Assembly: GCF_030268085.1 (NCBI RefSeq)
Contig: NZ_BSDE01000005.1
Coordinates: forward strand, 124,001-188,000
From: Geothrix limicola
GTDB taxonomy: Bacteria; Acidobacteriota; Holophagae; Holophagales; Holophagaceae
DNA: 64,000 nucleotides
Direction of reading: 5' to 3'
A program made the translations under genes and the position numbers. Shown piece after piece: positions 26,804 to 34,932 of this stretch. The notes below the pieces were generated by a model. It saw only the letters and a program-made list of their open reading frames with translations, did no database searches and was not told the DNA's origin. Position 1 is the stretch's first letter. Every line of letters begins with the position of its first letter.

Positions 26804-27580
26804 ATGGTTCGCGCCGGGAACAGCGAGGATTACCAGCAGGCACCGCGGCCCGTAGTAGCGATGGCGAAGGATTATCCGGACGGATTTGTCATCGCCCCCC
26901 ATTCGCATCCTCGAGGGCAGCTCCTGTATGCCATCACTGGCCTGATGCGCGTGATGACTGGAACCACGGGATGGATTGTTCCGCCGTTCCGCGCGGTATG
27001 GATCCCGCCTGGGATTCGGCATCAAGTCTCAATGCAAGGTCCCGTTCAAATGAGGACCCTCTACCTCTCACCTGGCGCTTCCATCGCGATTCCGAAGGAA
27101 TGTACGGTCATCGACGTTTCGAGGCTTCTCCGGGAGCTCATCCTCAGCGCCGTCGATGAAGCTCTCGATTACGATCCGCAAGGCCGTGGCGGCCTGATCA
27201 TGAATTTGATACTCCTTGAGATCCCACGAGCCCACCAGGTTCCACTTCAAATTCCCATGCCGACAGACCCGCGGCTCGTAAGGCTCTGTCGCGCGCTCCT
27301 CGATCGGCCACACAAGAAGGAGAGCTTCGAAGTGTTGGCCAGACGCACGGGCGCCAGCAGCCGCACCTTGATGAGGCTGTTTCAGCAGGACCTTGGGATG
27401 AGCTTCGTCATCTGGCGGCAGCAAGTGTTGCTCTCGGAGGCCGTCGCCCTTCTGGCCTCTGGGAAAACCGTCAAGGAAGTCGCCACCACCCTTGGCTATC
27501 AGAGCCCGAGTGCCTTTACGGCGATGTTTCGCCAGAATTTGGGGAAGGCTCCCGAAAGCTATTTGCATTCGCCCGAATGA
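26804..27580 (+). CDS. AraC family regulator with N-terminal cupin domain
   Basis: A 258-residue protein. Residues 15-105 form a small cupin (IAPHSHPRGQLLYAITGLMRVMT ... WIPPGIRHQV) and residues about 160-255 the double HTH (FEVLARRTGASSRTLMRLFQ, VKEVATTLGYQSPSAFTAMF), ending GKAPESYL. The layout matches the NimR/YeaM-like branch of AraC regulators. It is transcribed away from the DUF1501 gene about 100 bases off and could control it; no operator is identified. The ATG at 26804 is assumed. Confidence 0.85.
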   Translation: MVRAGNSEDYQQAPRPVVAMAKDYPDGFVIAPHSHPRGQLLYAITGLMRVMTGTTGWIVPPFRAVWIPPGIRHQVSMQGPVQMRTLYLSPGASIAIPKECTVIDVSRLLRELILSAVDEALDYDPQGRGGLIMNLILLEIPRAHQVPLQIPMPTDPRLVRLCRALLDRPHKKESFEVLARRTGASSRTLMRLFQQDLGMSFVIWRQQVLLSEAVALLASGKTVKEVATTLGYQSPSAFTAMFRQNLGKAPESYLHSPE

Positions 27581-27597
27581 GGGCGCGGCCGCTGGAT

Positions 27598-29616
27598 CTA
27601 ATCAGCCAGGCTGACCGGGACCACACGTTTGAGCTGTTTGTCAGATTGGGTTCGACTCGATAGCGGGCTTGCGGTGAAGGCCAGCGTCTCCGCCTCCGCG
27701 GCGCGCAGGCCTTCGTCGTCGAGCACCCCTTTATCGTGGAGTTTCGTGAGCAAGTCTCCGACCCGCGCTTCCCAGGCGGGCGTGAGTGCACCCCGCCTGA
27801 GGTACATTTCATAGCGCACCGGATTCGGGATCACGGTGGCGAGCAGGGCCGCCTCCTTGGGGCTCAGGGTGCGGGCATCCTTGCCGAACCAGTGGTGGGC
27901 GGCCTCGCCGATGCCGTTCACGCCGTCGCCCCACTCCGCCAGATTGAGGTAGATCTCCAGGATCCGTCGCTTCCCGACTGCCACCTCGAGTGCGACGGTC
28001 GCGAGGGCCTCGCGGATCTTGCGCGAAAGGGTGCGGTCCCGTGACAGGAAGAGGTTCTTCGCGAGCTGCTGGGTGAGGGTGGAAGCGCCGCGCAGCCGGC
28101 CCCCATTGGACAGGGCCTCCTGGACTTCGGACAGGTCGAAGCCCTTGTGCCCGTAGAAGCCGGCGTCCTCGCTTTCGAGCACGGCGCGCACGAGGTGGCT
28201 TGGAAGCTCGCTCAGTGGCACGAACGCAGGGTTTTCCGGACCGATGGTCACCTGCCGCTTCCCGCCACGGGTGAGGGTCGCCTCGTAGACGAAGGGGCGC
28301 GTCAGATCAGATTCACCTCGGGCCTGAGCTGGCACGAGGTGACTCGGGTCCACCTCGCCGTCGATCTGCCATTCAGCCGGTTGGCCAAGCGGGCCGGCGA
28401 CGGTGAGGGCGCCGGCAAGCGTGCCCGTGAGCCCCGGGGCCCCACGAGGTGGCGCGAGGGTAGGTGGGAGGGACGCGGCGAGGGTGGCCCAGTCGACTGC
28501 GCTCGCGAGAAGGGCGAGCTTGAATTGAGGCTCGGGACGTGTCGTGATCGAGAGCCCGACCTTCAGCGCCGCCCGGCCCGCCTCATCCAGGGCCACCGTG
28601 GCCTCCTCCAGGGCGATGGTCCGCTCGCGGGCGTCCCAGCCCACACGGCCGGCGAGGCGGACCGAAAGGGGACCCACGGGTTCGGGAGCGAGTCGTTTCG
28701 CAAACATCGAGAGGGCGTGCGTGGAGAGACTGAGCTGGCCCTCGCCCCGCGGCAGCGCCAGGTTCGGTGCCTCAAAGCTGAGGTCGACCGTACCCGCCTG
28801 GATGTCGATGGGGAGTCCCGCGCGCAGGCTTTCAGGGAGCGCCGCGGCGCCCAGCCCGTGGAGCCGGAGCTGCAAGCTGCCGGGGCCGCCGCCCCACGCA
28901 GCCATCACCGTGCCCTCCGCCTGCCCCGGCCCCTCGGTCGAGATCGAGGCATGGGTACGCTCGCCCCGGCGATCGAGGTGGATGCGGCCGGCCATGGGAC
29001 CAACCACCACGGGGGGGACCACGAGCAACTGCCCGGACGGCGAGCCCTCGAATCGCACCTCCAGCCCGGAGAAAGCCACCACAGGCAAGGCAGGCGCATG
29101 GCTTCGCGGCTCCGAGCTGGCCGACCGCGGCTTATCCGGGCGGAGGGCTCGCGCCAGATCCGCGAATCGCTCCCCACGGCAGCCCGCATGGACGTGCACC
29201 CCTTGCAGCCTGACCGTCCCCGCCTCCAGGCGACCGGTGAGGAGTCGCCACAGACGCGGCTGAACGGTGATCCGGTCGACCCGGAGGAGCGGCATCCCAT
29301 CCCTGGGCGAATCGAGCACGACGGCGCCCATCACGAGCCGGAACGCAGCATCGACGCCGACCGTTCCCTCGAGGCGAGCGCCCGGAATCCTGGCTGCGAG
29401 CCCGGCGACGGCGCGTTCGTGGAGGGCCCTCCGGACCGGTGCCGCCTGGAACAGCGCGAGGACGCCAAGGTAAAGGAAGACACCCAGCACCAGCCCATTT
29501 CCGCACGCGATCCATCGCCCCTGGAAGCAGGCGCGAAGGCGAATGAGGGCACCTGCCCATGACCGCAACCTGCGACGTTCAGGCTGGGGCGACTGGATCG
29601 AAGGGGTGTGGGCCAC
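27598..29616 (-). CDS. Peptidoglycan glycosyltransferase (GT51) with AsmA-like N-terminal half
   Basis: A 672-residue protein. One membrane segment lies at about residues 40-60. Residues 60-440 resemble AsmA/DUF748-type beta-rich repeats (LRVDRITVQPRLWRLLTGRLEAGTVRLQGV). Residues about 470-640 are a GT51 transglycosylase domain: Glu483 in LESEDAGFYGHKGFD, then GASTLTQQLAKNLFLS and KRRILEIYLNLAEWGDGVNGI. There is no transpeptidase domain. It would polymerise lipid II glycan strands in the periplasm. Divergent from the PBP1A-like gene, 193 bases away. Confidence 0.85.
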   Translation of the reverse strand: MAHTPSIQSPQPERRRLRSWAGALIRLRACFQGRWIACGNGLVLGVFLYLGVLALFQAAPVRRALHERAVAGLAARIPGARLEGTVGVDAAFRLVMGAVVLDSPRDGMPLLRVDRITVQPRLWRLLTGRLEAGTVRLQGVHVHAGCRGERFADLARALRPDKPRSASSEPRSHAPALPVVAFSGLEVRFEGSPSGQLLVVPPVVVGPMAGRIHLDRRGERTHASISTEGPGQAEGTVMAAWGGGPGSLQLRLHGLGAAALPESLRAGLPIDIQAGTVDLSFEAPNLALPRGEGQLSLSTHALSMFAKRLAPEPVGPLSVRLAGRVGWDARERTIALEEATVALDEAGRAALKVGLSITTRPEPQFKLALLASAVDWATLAASLPPTLAPPRGAPGLTGTLAGALTVAGPLGQPAEWQIDGEVDPSHLVPAQARGESDLTRPFVYEATLTRGGKRQVTIGPENPAFVPLSELPSHLVRAVLESEDAGFYGHKGFDLSEVQEALSNGGRLRGASTLTQQLAKNLFLSRDRTLSRKIREALATVALEVAVGKRRILEIYLNLAEWGDGVNGIGEAAHHWFGKDARTLSPKEAALLATVIPNPVRYEMYLRRGALTPAWEARVGDLLTKLHDKGVLDDEGLRAAEAETLAFTASPLSSRTQSDKQLKRVVPVSLAD

Positions 29617-29809
29617 GGGATTCTGCAGGAGAAAGACCAGGGAGAAGGGCAGGCCCCAGGGTGCTGGAGGGGCCTCTCCATCATGACGCCGATGACAGCC
29701 TTGGGGCCAACCGAACGATGAGCCAGACCAGGGACTCCGGTTTCACGCGGGCTCCGGAAAGTCCACAGGGTTTCCGCCTACCATCAAGCAGGAAGGTGAT
29801 GGAGCCCTC
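29617..29809. promoter_or_regulatory. Shared upstream region of the two GT51 genes
   Basis: The gap between the divergent transglycosylase and penicillin-binding protein genes must carry both promoters. A GGAG stands before the rightward ATG at 29810. No operator or stem is obvious. Confidence 0.35.
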
Positions 29810-31822
29810 ATGTTTGCGGATGAAGGAATGGTTCTGAAGGTGGCCCACCGGGAGCCGACTCAACGTCATCCGTGGCGCACTCCGGTGTTCCTGCTGCTGG
29901 GCTTGGTGCAAGGCCTCGCCGCCTCAGGGCCGCAGGCCCAGAGCCCCTACGCGACCTGCCCTCCCCTGCCGGCTGGGATCAGTTCGGTCACGGTGCTCGA
30001 CAGCCAGGGCCGGTACGTGGGTCGCATCCCGCCCCAGAACCGCTATTGGGTGTCTCTCGATCGGATTCCCAGCTTCCTTCAGCAGGCGCTGCTGGCTGTG
30101 GAGGACGCCCGCTTCTACGAGCACGGCGGCCTCGACTACCGGAGCATCGCCCGGGCCGCGCTCAAGGATGTGCTCAAGGGAAAGCTGGTCGAAGGGGGCT
30201 CGACCATCACCCAGCAGCTCATCAAGAACAAGTACCTGAACTCGGCGCGCACCCTGGACCGCAAGCTCGAAGAAGCCAAGCTGGCCATGGAATTCGAGCA
30301 GCAGTACACCAAGCCGCAGATCCTGGAGATGTATTTCAACGAGATCACGTTCGGGAACGGCACCCAGGGGATCGCCCAGGCGGCCCGCCTCTACTTCGAC
30401 AAGCGCCCGGAGGAACTCAGCGAAGGCGAATGCCTTCTCCTCGCAGGCGTGCCGAAGAACCCGAGCCGCTACAACCCCTTCGGCAAGCCCGCGGAGGTGG
30501 CGAGGCGAAGGGACGTCGTCCTCAAGCGCATGGAGGATCTCCAGCTCATTTCGCCCCAGCGAAAGCGGGCGCTCCAGGCCCATGGCGCGGGCCCACGCCC
30601 CCTGGGGCAGGCCCCGCAGTATCTGGCCCAGATTCGGGCCCAGCTGATCGGACGCCTGGGGGCCGAAGCCGTGGAGCTGGGTGGCCTGGAAGTCATTGCC
30701 GCCCTGGATCTGGACGTGCAGCATCGGGCTGAACAGGCCCTGCGGGAGGGCGTGAAACGCCTTTCCCCGGGATTGCAGGGTGCCCTGCTCTGCCTGGATC
30801 CCGCCACGGGAGACGTCCTCGCCGCCGTCGGAGACGTGGAGGGAACCCAGAACGCCCTCAACCGGGCCTTCACCTCCCGCCGCCAGCCGGGATCGGCCAT
30901 CAAGCCCCTCATCTATGCAGCGGCCCTGGAGAAAGGACTCACCGCCGCCAGTCTCTGGAAGGACGACCCGGTGGCCTACGACGCCGGCAATGGCCAGACC
31001 TGGAAACCCCAGAACTACGGCCGGGAACAGTTCGGCGAACTCCCCCTCAGGCAGGCTCTGGCCCACTCGAACAACATCATCACGGTCAAGGTGCTCGAAG
31101 CCGTCGGCGTGCCGGCCTTCGTGGCATTCGCAGGCAGGATGGGTCTCCCGCTCCACACGCAGAACGGCCTCTCACTGGCCCTGGGCACGGACGAGGTCAC
31201 CCTGAAGGATCTGGTGCAGGCCTACACTCCGCTGGCCACCGGAGGCACCATGGCCGAGGCCCGAACCATCCTTCGGATCTATGACCGACGGCGCCAGACC
31301 TGGATCGAGAATCCGCCGGTGCTTTCCCAGGTCCTGTCCCCGGAGGTGTCCTTCATCACCACGGAGATGCTGAAGGACGTCCTCAGCTATGGCACCGCCA
31401 AAGCCCTGCGTCCCTTCAGCCAGGCCCATCCCTCCGCGGGGAAAACCGGAACCACGGACAACTACGTGGATGCCTGGTTCGTCGGTTTTACCCCGAACCT
31501 CGTGACGGGCGTCTGGGTCGGATACGACAAGCCCAAATCCGTTGGGAAAGGGTTCACGGGAGGTGCCGTGGCCGCTCCGATCTGGGAGCGCTTCATGGGC
31601 AAGGTCGTGGCTTCTCGGCCCGCGGGCGATTTCCCGAAGCCGGAGACCATCCTGACCCTCAGCATCGATCCCACCACGGGGCTCCTGGCCCGCGACGAGT
31701 GCCCCCAGAAGCACGATGAGTTCTTCATCTCAGGCACCGAGCCGATGGAATACTGCACCGAGCACGGAAGCGCGCCACCCCAGCCGATGGAACCCTCGCC
31801 TCAAGAAACTGGGCGACGGTAA
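29810..31822 (+). CDS. Class A penicillin-binding protein (PBP1A-type)
   Basis: A 670-residue bifunctional murein synthase. The GT51 domain has catalytic Glu98 in VEDARFYEHGG and GGSTITQQLIKNKYL. The transpeptidase has Ser362/Lys365 (PGSAIKP), Ser420-Asn421-Asn422 (SNN) and Lys545-Thr-Gly (AGKTGTTD). An unusually long N-terminus precedes a hydrophobic segment at about residues 23-40, which could be a signal anchor. It polymerises and cross-links peptidoglycan at the outer face of the membrane. The C-terminus is Pro/Gln/Glu-rich. Confidence 0.92.
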   Translation: MFADEGMVLKVAHREPTQRHPWRTPVFLLLGLVQGLAASGPQAQSPYATCPPLPAGISSVTVLDSQGRYVGRIPPQNRYWVSLDRIPSFLQQALLAVEDARFYEHGGLDYRSIARAALKDVLKGKLVEGGSTITQQLIKNKYLNSARTLDRKLEEAKLAMEFEQQYTKPQILEMYFNEITFGNGTQGIAQAARLYFDKRPEELSEGECLLLAGVPKNPSRYNPFGKPAEVARRRDVVLKRMEDLQLISPQRKRALQAHGAGPRPLGQAPQYLAQIRAQLIGRLGAEAVELGGLEVIAALDLDVQHRAEQALREGVKRLSPGLQGALLCLDPATGDVLAAVGDVEGTQNALNRAFTSRRQPGSAIKPLIYAAALEKGLTAASLWKDDPVAYDAGNGQTWKPQNYGREQFGELPLRQALAHSNNIITVKVLEAVGVPAFVAFAGRMGLPLHTQNGLSLALGTDEVTLKDLVQAYTPLATGGTMAEARTILRIYDRRRQTWIENPPVLSQVLSPEVSFITTEMLKDVLSYGTAKALRPFSQAHPSAGKTGTTDNYVDAWFVGFTPNLVTGVWVGYDKPKSVGKGFTGGAVAAPIWERFMGKVVASRPAGDFPKPETILTLSIDPTTGLLARDECPQKHDEFFISGTEPMEYCTEHGSAPPQPMEPSPQETGRR

Positions 31823-31849
31823 ACCAAGACCAGGAACACCCGGGCGCGG

Positions 31850-32197
31850 TCAGTTCCCTTCGGCTTCGCGGTGGCCGCAGTGGCGCCCTCGGAAGCCCTG
31901 CCGGAACCGCTCCCGCTCTTCAGGCGTCATCCGCTCCCAGCGTTCGAACATGTGCCGCCGATGGTGGAAGCCCGACCGATGGTGGCGGTGGAAGCCTCCC
32001 AGGAGGATGCGCGACAGGACGAGAAGGCCCAGGGCCTGCCAGTAGGTGATGGCCTTCGCGCCGAAGAGGGCGGGCAGCAGCCAGTTCCAGAGGGACATCA
32101 CCACGAATCCGAAGAGCGCCACCGCGAGCGCCCCCAGGAACGCGAATCCAATTCCGCGCCGGATGTACCAGCCTTTCGATTTCGATCGATCAAACAT
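31850..32197 (-). CDS. Membrane protein encoded with the ECF sigma factor
   Basis: A 115-residue protein with two hydrophobic segments (about residues 13-35 and 45-68) and a basic His/Arg-rich C-terminal tail (GGFHRHHRSGFHHRRH ... EERERFRQGFRGRH). Its start overlaps the sigma factor end by eight bases, so the two are translated together. By position it could sense or restrain the sigma factor, but it has no known anti-sigma domain. The His-rich tail might bind metal ions. Confidence 0.65.
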   Translation of the reverse strand: MFDRSKSKGWYIRRGIGFAFLGALAVALFGFVVMSLWNWLLPALFGAKAITYWQALGLLVLSRILLGGFHRHHRSGFHHRRHMFERWERMTPEERERFRQGFRGRHCGHREAEGN

Positions 32198-32747
32198 GGA
32201 CGTACTCCTCGTAGATGGTTTTCAAATGTTTGCGAAGGGCTCGCACGGCGTAGTGTTTTCGGGAAAGCAGGGTGTTCATGGGAATCCCGGTGGCTTCCGC
32301 AAGCTCCTTGAAGCTGCGCCCCTCGAGTTCGTGGGCGATGAAGACTTCGCGCTGCTCCGGCGGCAGTGCCTCCAGGGCCGCATCCAGTTCTTCGAGCAGG
32401 ATGTGTCTCGCATAGGCGGCCTCGGGCCCCTCCTCGTCCGAAGGAAGCCAGTCCTCCCAAGAAAGGGCCTCTTCCTCTGGGGAAGTTTGAACCGGCGTGT
32501 GCCGAAGGGCTTCAGCGCGCCGCTTCCGGAAGAGGTCGGTCATCCGGTTCCGCGCAACCTGATACATCCAGGCGCCGACCTGCCGGATGGGGGTCATCAG
32601 GTTCTGGGCTTCGACCAGTTCGAAGAAGACGTCCTGCAGAACGTCCTCGGCATCGGATTCATCGACCACCCACTTGCGGATGAAGTTCTTCAGCTTCCCC
32701 TGCTCGCGGGTGACGATTTCCGTGATCTCCCGCTCGTGCTTGGACAT
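32190..32747 (-). CDS. ECF-type RNA polymerase sigma factor
   Basis: A 185-residue sigma-70 family protein with region 2 (DAEDVLQDVFFELVE ... VGAWMYQVARNRMTDLFRKRR) and region 4 (LPPEQREVFIAHELEGRSFKELAEATGIPMNTLLSRKHYAVRALRKHL). An acidic linker lies between them. There is no region 1 or 3, so it is of the ECF group. Its targets are unknown. The upstream gap to the GIY-YIG gene is 86 bases. Confidence 0.93.
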   Translation of the reverse strand: MSKHEREITEIVTREQGKLKNFIRKWVVDESDAEDVLQDVFFELVEAQNLMTPIRQVGAWMYQVARNRMTDLFRKRRAEALRHTPVQTSPEEEALSWEDWLPSDEEGPEAAYARHILLEELDAALEALPPEQREVFIAHELEGRSFKELAEATGIPMNTLLSRKHYAVRALRKHLKTIYEEYVHV

Positions 32748-32833
32748 CCAGGTGGCTTCCAGGGTTCCCTCCTTCTACTCCTGAAGACGCGGGACTCCCT
32801 CAAATATTTTGACGTTTCTCTTTCTCAAGCCCT

Positions 32834-33166
32834 TCAGCCCAGCCGCCGGCGCCATTCGATCTGTTTGGACTTGAGCACTTCCTTCAGAACGAAAGGACTC
32901 ATGTCTTCTTCGAAGACTTCAAGAAGGACATAGTCGAAGGCTGCTTCACCCCACTGGTTCCAGGCCACCTGAAGCCCCTCGTCGAGGTGGCGGCCCTGAT
33001 TCAGCTGGAGCCACAGGCCATTCCGGGTGGTGTCGAGGTTCGGGCTGGAGCCCGCCCAGGATTGCCCGCTGTCGCGATGCCGCACCGCGTAGATGCCGGG
33101 CCGGGGCTTGCGTTCCTTGTAGGCGCGAAGCGCCGCTTTGCGATCAAACGATCCACTCATGTTCAC
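32834..33166 (-). CDS. GIY-YIG domain protein
   Basis: A 110-residue protein dominated by a GIY-YIG-type domain: RPGIYAVRHRDSGQSWAGSS (GIY present, the YIG Tyr replaced by Trp, WAG) followed by NGLWLQLNQGRHLDEGLQVAWNQWGEAAFDYVLLE. This matches small stand-alone GIY-YIG proteins of unknown role, not UvrC. Nuclease activity is uncertain because of the altered YIG. The ATG at 33166 and one at 33160 are both possible. A TolC-type remnant lies directly beyond. Confidence 0.78.
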   Translation of the reverse strand: MNMSGSFDRKAALRAYKERKPRPGIYAVRHRDSGQSWAGSSPNLDTTRNGLWLQLNQGRHLDEGLQVAWNQWGEAAFDYVLLEVFEEDMSPFVLKEVLKSKQIEWRRRLG

Positions 33167-33176
33167 CGTCTCCTGA

Positions 33177-33575
33177 TCTCAGGCTTCCAACCGCACCTAC
33201 TCCCTGGGGTTGGCGCTGCAGTGGGAGGCCCTGTCGTCCAGGCGCGCGCAATTCCGGCAGGCGGACCTGGCGGCGAAGGCGAGGGCCCAGGAAGCCCAGA
33301 GCAGGTCCCTTGAGGACCAGCTGACGCTCGAGGTCCGGCACGCCCGATGGAACATCGAGAACGCCCGTTCCCAGGTAGAGGTGGCCCAGCGCGCCCGCCT
33401 GCAGGCGGAGGAACAGGCGCGCGTCTCGCGGGTGGCCTATCAGGAGGGCATCCGCACCGCCATCGAGCTTCAGGGAGACGAGGTCGCGCTCAGCGATGCG
33501 CGCTACCGGGAACCCACCGCGCACCTCGACCTGGGTCTGGCCTGGGCCTCCCTTCGCCTGGCCCTCGGGGAATAG
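33177..33575 (+). pseudogene. C-terminal remnant of a TolC-family outer membrane efflux protein
   Basis: The frame from a stop at 33174 reads SQASNRTYSLGLALQWEALSS and continues with a long amphipathic helix (LEDQLTLEVRHARWNIENARS ... EQARVSRVAYQEG) to LDLGLAWASLRLALGE. This is the last quarter of an OEP/TolC protein, whose second repeat has this strand-then-helix order. The signal peptide and first 300 or so residues are absent, and no start with a good ribosome site is seen. The GIY-YIG gene borders the break, which suggests an old deletion or insertion. Confidence 0.75.
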
Positions 33576-33618
33576 CGGCGAGGCCTTCCTCACGAATCTC
33601 CACGCAGGGGCTCGAAGG

Positions 33619-34932
33619 TCAGTGCGCTTTCGGTGAAGCCTCAATCGCCTTCCGGGCCGCGGATTCGCCCGCCAGCCAGCCCGTGGAGAAGGCGATCTGC
33701 AGGTTGTAGCCGCCGGTATTCGCATCCAGATTGATCACCTCTCCCGCGAAGTAGAGGTTCGGGATTTTCCTTGAGGCCAGAGTCCTGGGATCGATGTCCT
33801 TGAGGGAGACGCCGCCGGCGGTGACGATGGCTTCCTCCCATCCGCCATGGCCCGTGACCTCGAAGCGCATCTCCTTGAGCAGGCCCAGCAGCTTCTTCCG
33901 TTTCGATCCCTGGAGCTGCGTCATGGGGCCGACGGGCTCCAGGCCGAGCCGTTCGCAGAACACGTCCACAAGCGCCAGCGGCAGCAGGGCTCGCAGCAGG
34001 TGCCGACAACTTCCGCCCCTGAGGGCCTCCAGTTCCCGCAGCAGTCGCGCCTCCAGTTTCGCGAGGTCCAGGGCCGGTTTCAGATCGAGGGTCACCTCGA
34101 CCTTGCGGTCTGCGGCCTTGGCCTCGACGATCCTCCGGCTCAGCCGAAGCACACTGGCACCGGCCAGGCCCTTGGCCGTGAACTCCACCTCCCCGAATTC
34201 GCCAACCTGCTTCTTCCCGTCGATCCAGAGCGTGGTCTCCACGTTCTTCAGGATCAGCCCCTGGGCACCTTCGTGGGCGGGACGGGTCTCGATCCTCACC
34301 AGGGCGGGCCTGGGCGCTTCGACCCGGTGCCCCGTGGCCTCGGCGAAATGAAAGCCGTCTCCCGTCGAGCCCGTGCCCGGGTAGGACTGTCCCCCGGTGG
34401 CGAGGATGACGCACCGGGCTTCGATGATCCGTGGCGCGGTTGAACCCCGGAGCTGGACGCGGAGCCCAGACACCGCCCCTTCGTGGATCACCAGCTCGGC
34501 CACGCGCGCATGCGGAAGGATCTCGACGCCCTGGGCCTCGGCCCAGGCCACGAGGGCGTCCGCCACATCCCAGGCCTGGCCGCTGGCGGGAAACACGCGC
34601 TCGCCGCGCTCGACGCGGGTCGCGACGCCCTGCGCCTCGAACAGCGCGATCACGTCGCGGTTGAAGAAGGCCTGGAAGGCCTGCCGAAGGAAGCGCGGCT
34701 CCGGGTGGATTTCCTGCAGGTGCGCCTCCAGGGGTTTCATGTTGGTGATGTTGGCCCGGCCCTTCCCCGTGATGCGCAGCTTGCGGGCGGGTTTCTCCAT
34801 CTTCTCCAGCAGCAGGACGCGGGCCCCCAGCATGGCCGCCCGGCCCGCGGCGAGCAGCCCCGCCGGTCCCCCGCCGACCACAGCCACGTCCCAGGCACCT
34901 TGCGCCGCGTGCGTGCCGTCGCCCTGCCTCAA
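33619..34932 (-). CDS. BaiN/RdsA-like FAD-dependent oxidoreductase (HI0933 family)
   Basis: A 437-residue flavoprotein. The N-terminal Rossmann motif is VAVVGGGPAGLLAAGRAA. Family features follow: EKMEKPARKLRITGKGRANITN, VILATGGQSYPGTGSTGDGF and the C-terminal FAD-binding PNLYFAGEVINLDANTGGYNLQIAFSTG. The TTG at 34932 is preferred: AGGGAG precedes it and it overlaps the U32 gene stop (TTGA). The frame is open upstream, but only through the U32 gene. Homologues reduce C=C bonds or serve unknown NAD(P)-linked reactions. Confidence 0.88.
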   Translation of the reverse strand: MRQGDGTHAAQGAWDVAVVGGGPAGLLAAGRAAMLGARVLLLEKMEKPARKLRITGKGRANITNMKPLEAHLQEIHPEPRFLRQAFQAFFNRDVIALFEAQGVATRVERGERVFPASGQAWDVADALVAWAEAQGVEILPHARVAELVIHEGAVSGLRVQLRGSTAPRIIEARCVILATGGQSYPGTGSTGDGFHFAEATGHRVEAPRPALVRIETRPAHEGAQGLILKNVETTLWIDGKKQVGEFGEVEFTAKGLAGASVLRLSRRIVEAKAADRKVEVTLDLKPALDLAKLEARLLRELEALRGGSCRHLLRALLPLALVDVFCERLGLEPVGPMTQLQGSKRKKLLGLLKEMRFEVTGHGGWEEAIVTAGGVSLKDIDPRTLASRKIPNLYFAGEVINLDANTGGYNLQIAFSTGWLAGESAARKAIEASPKAH

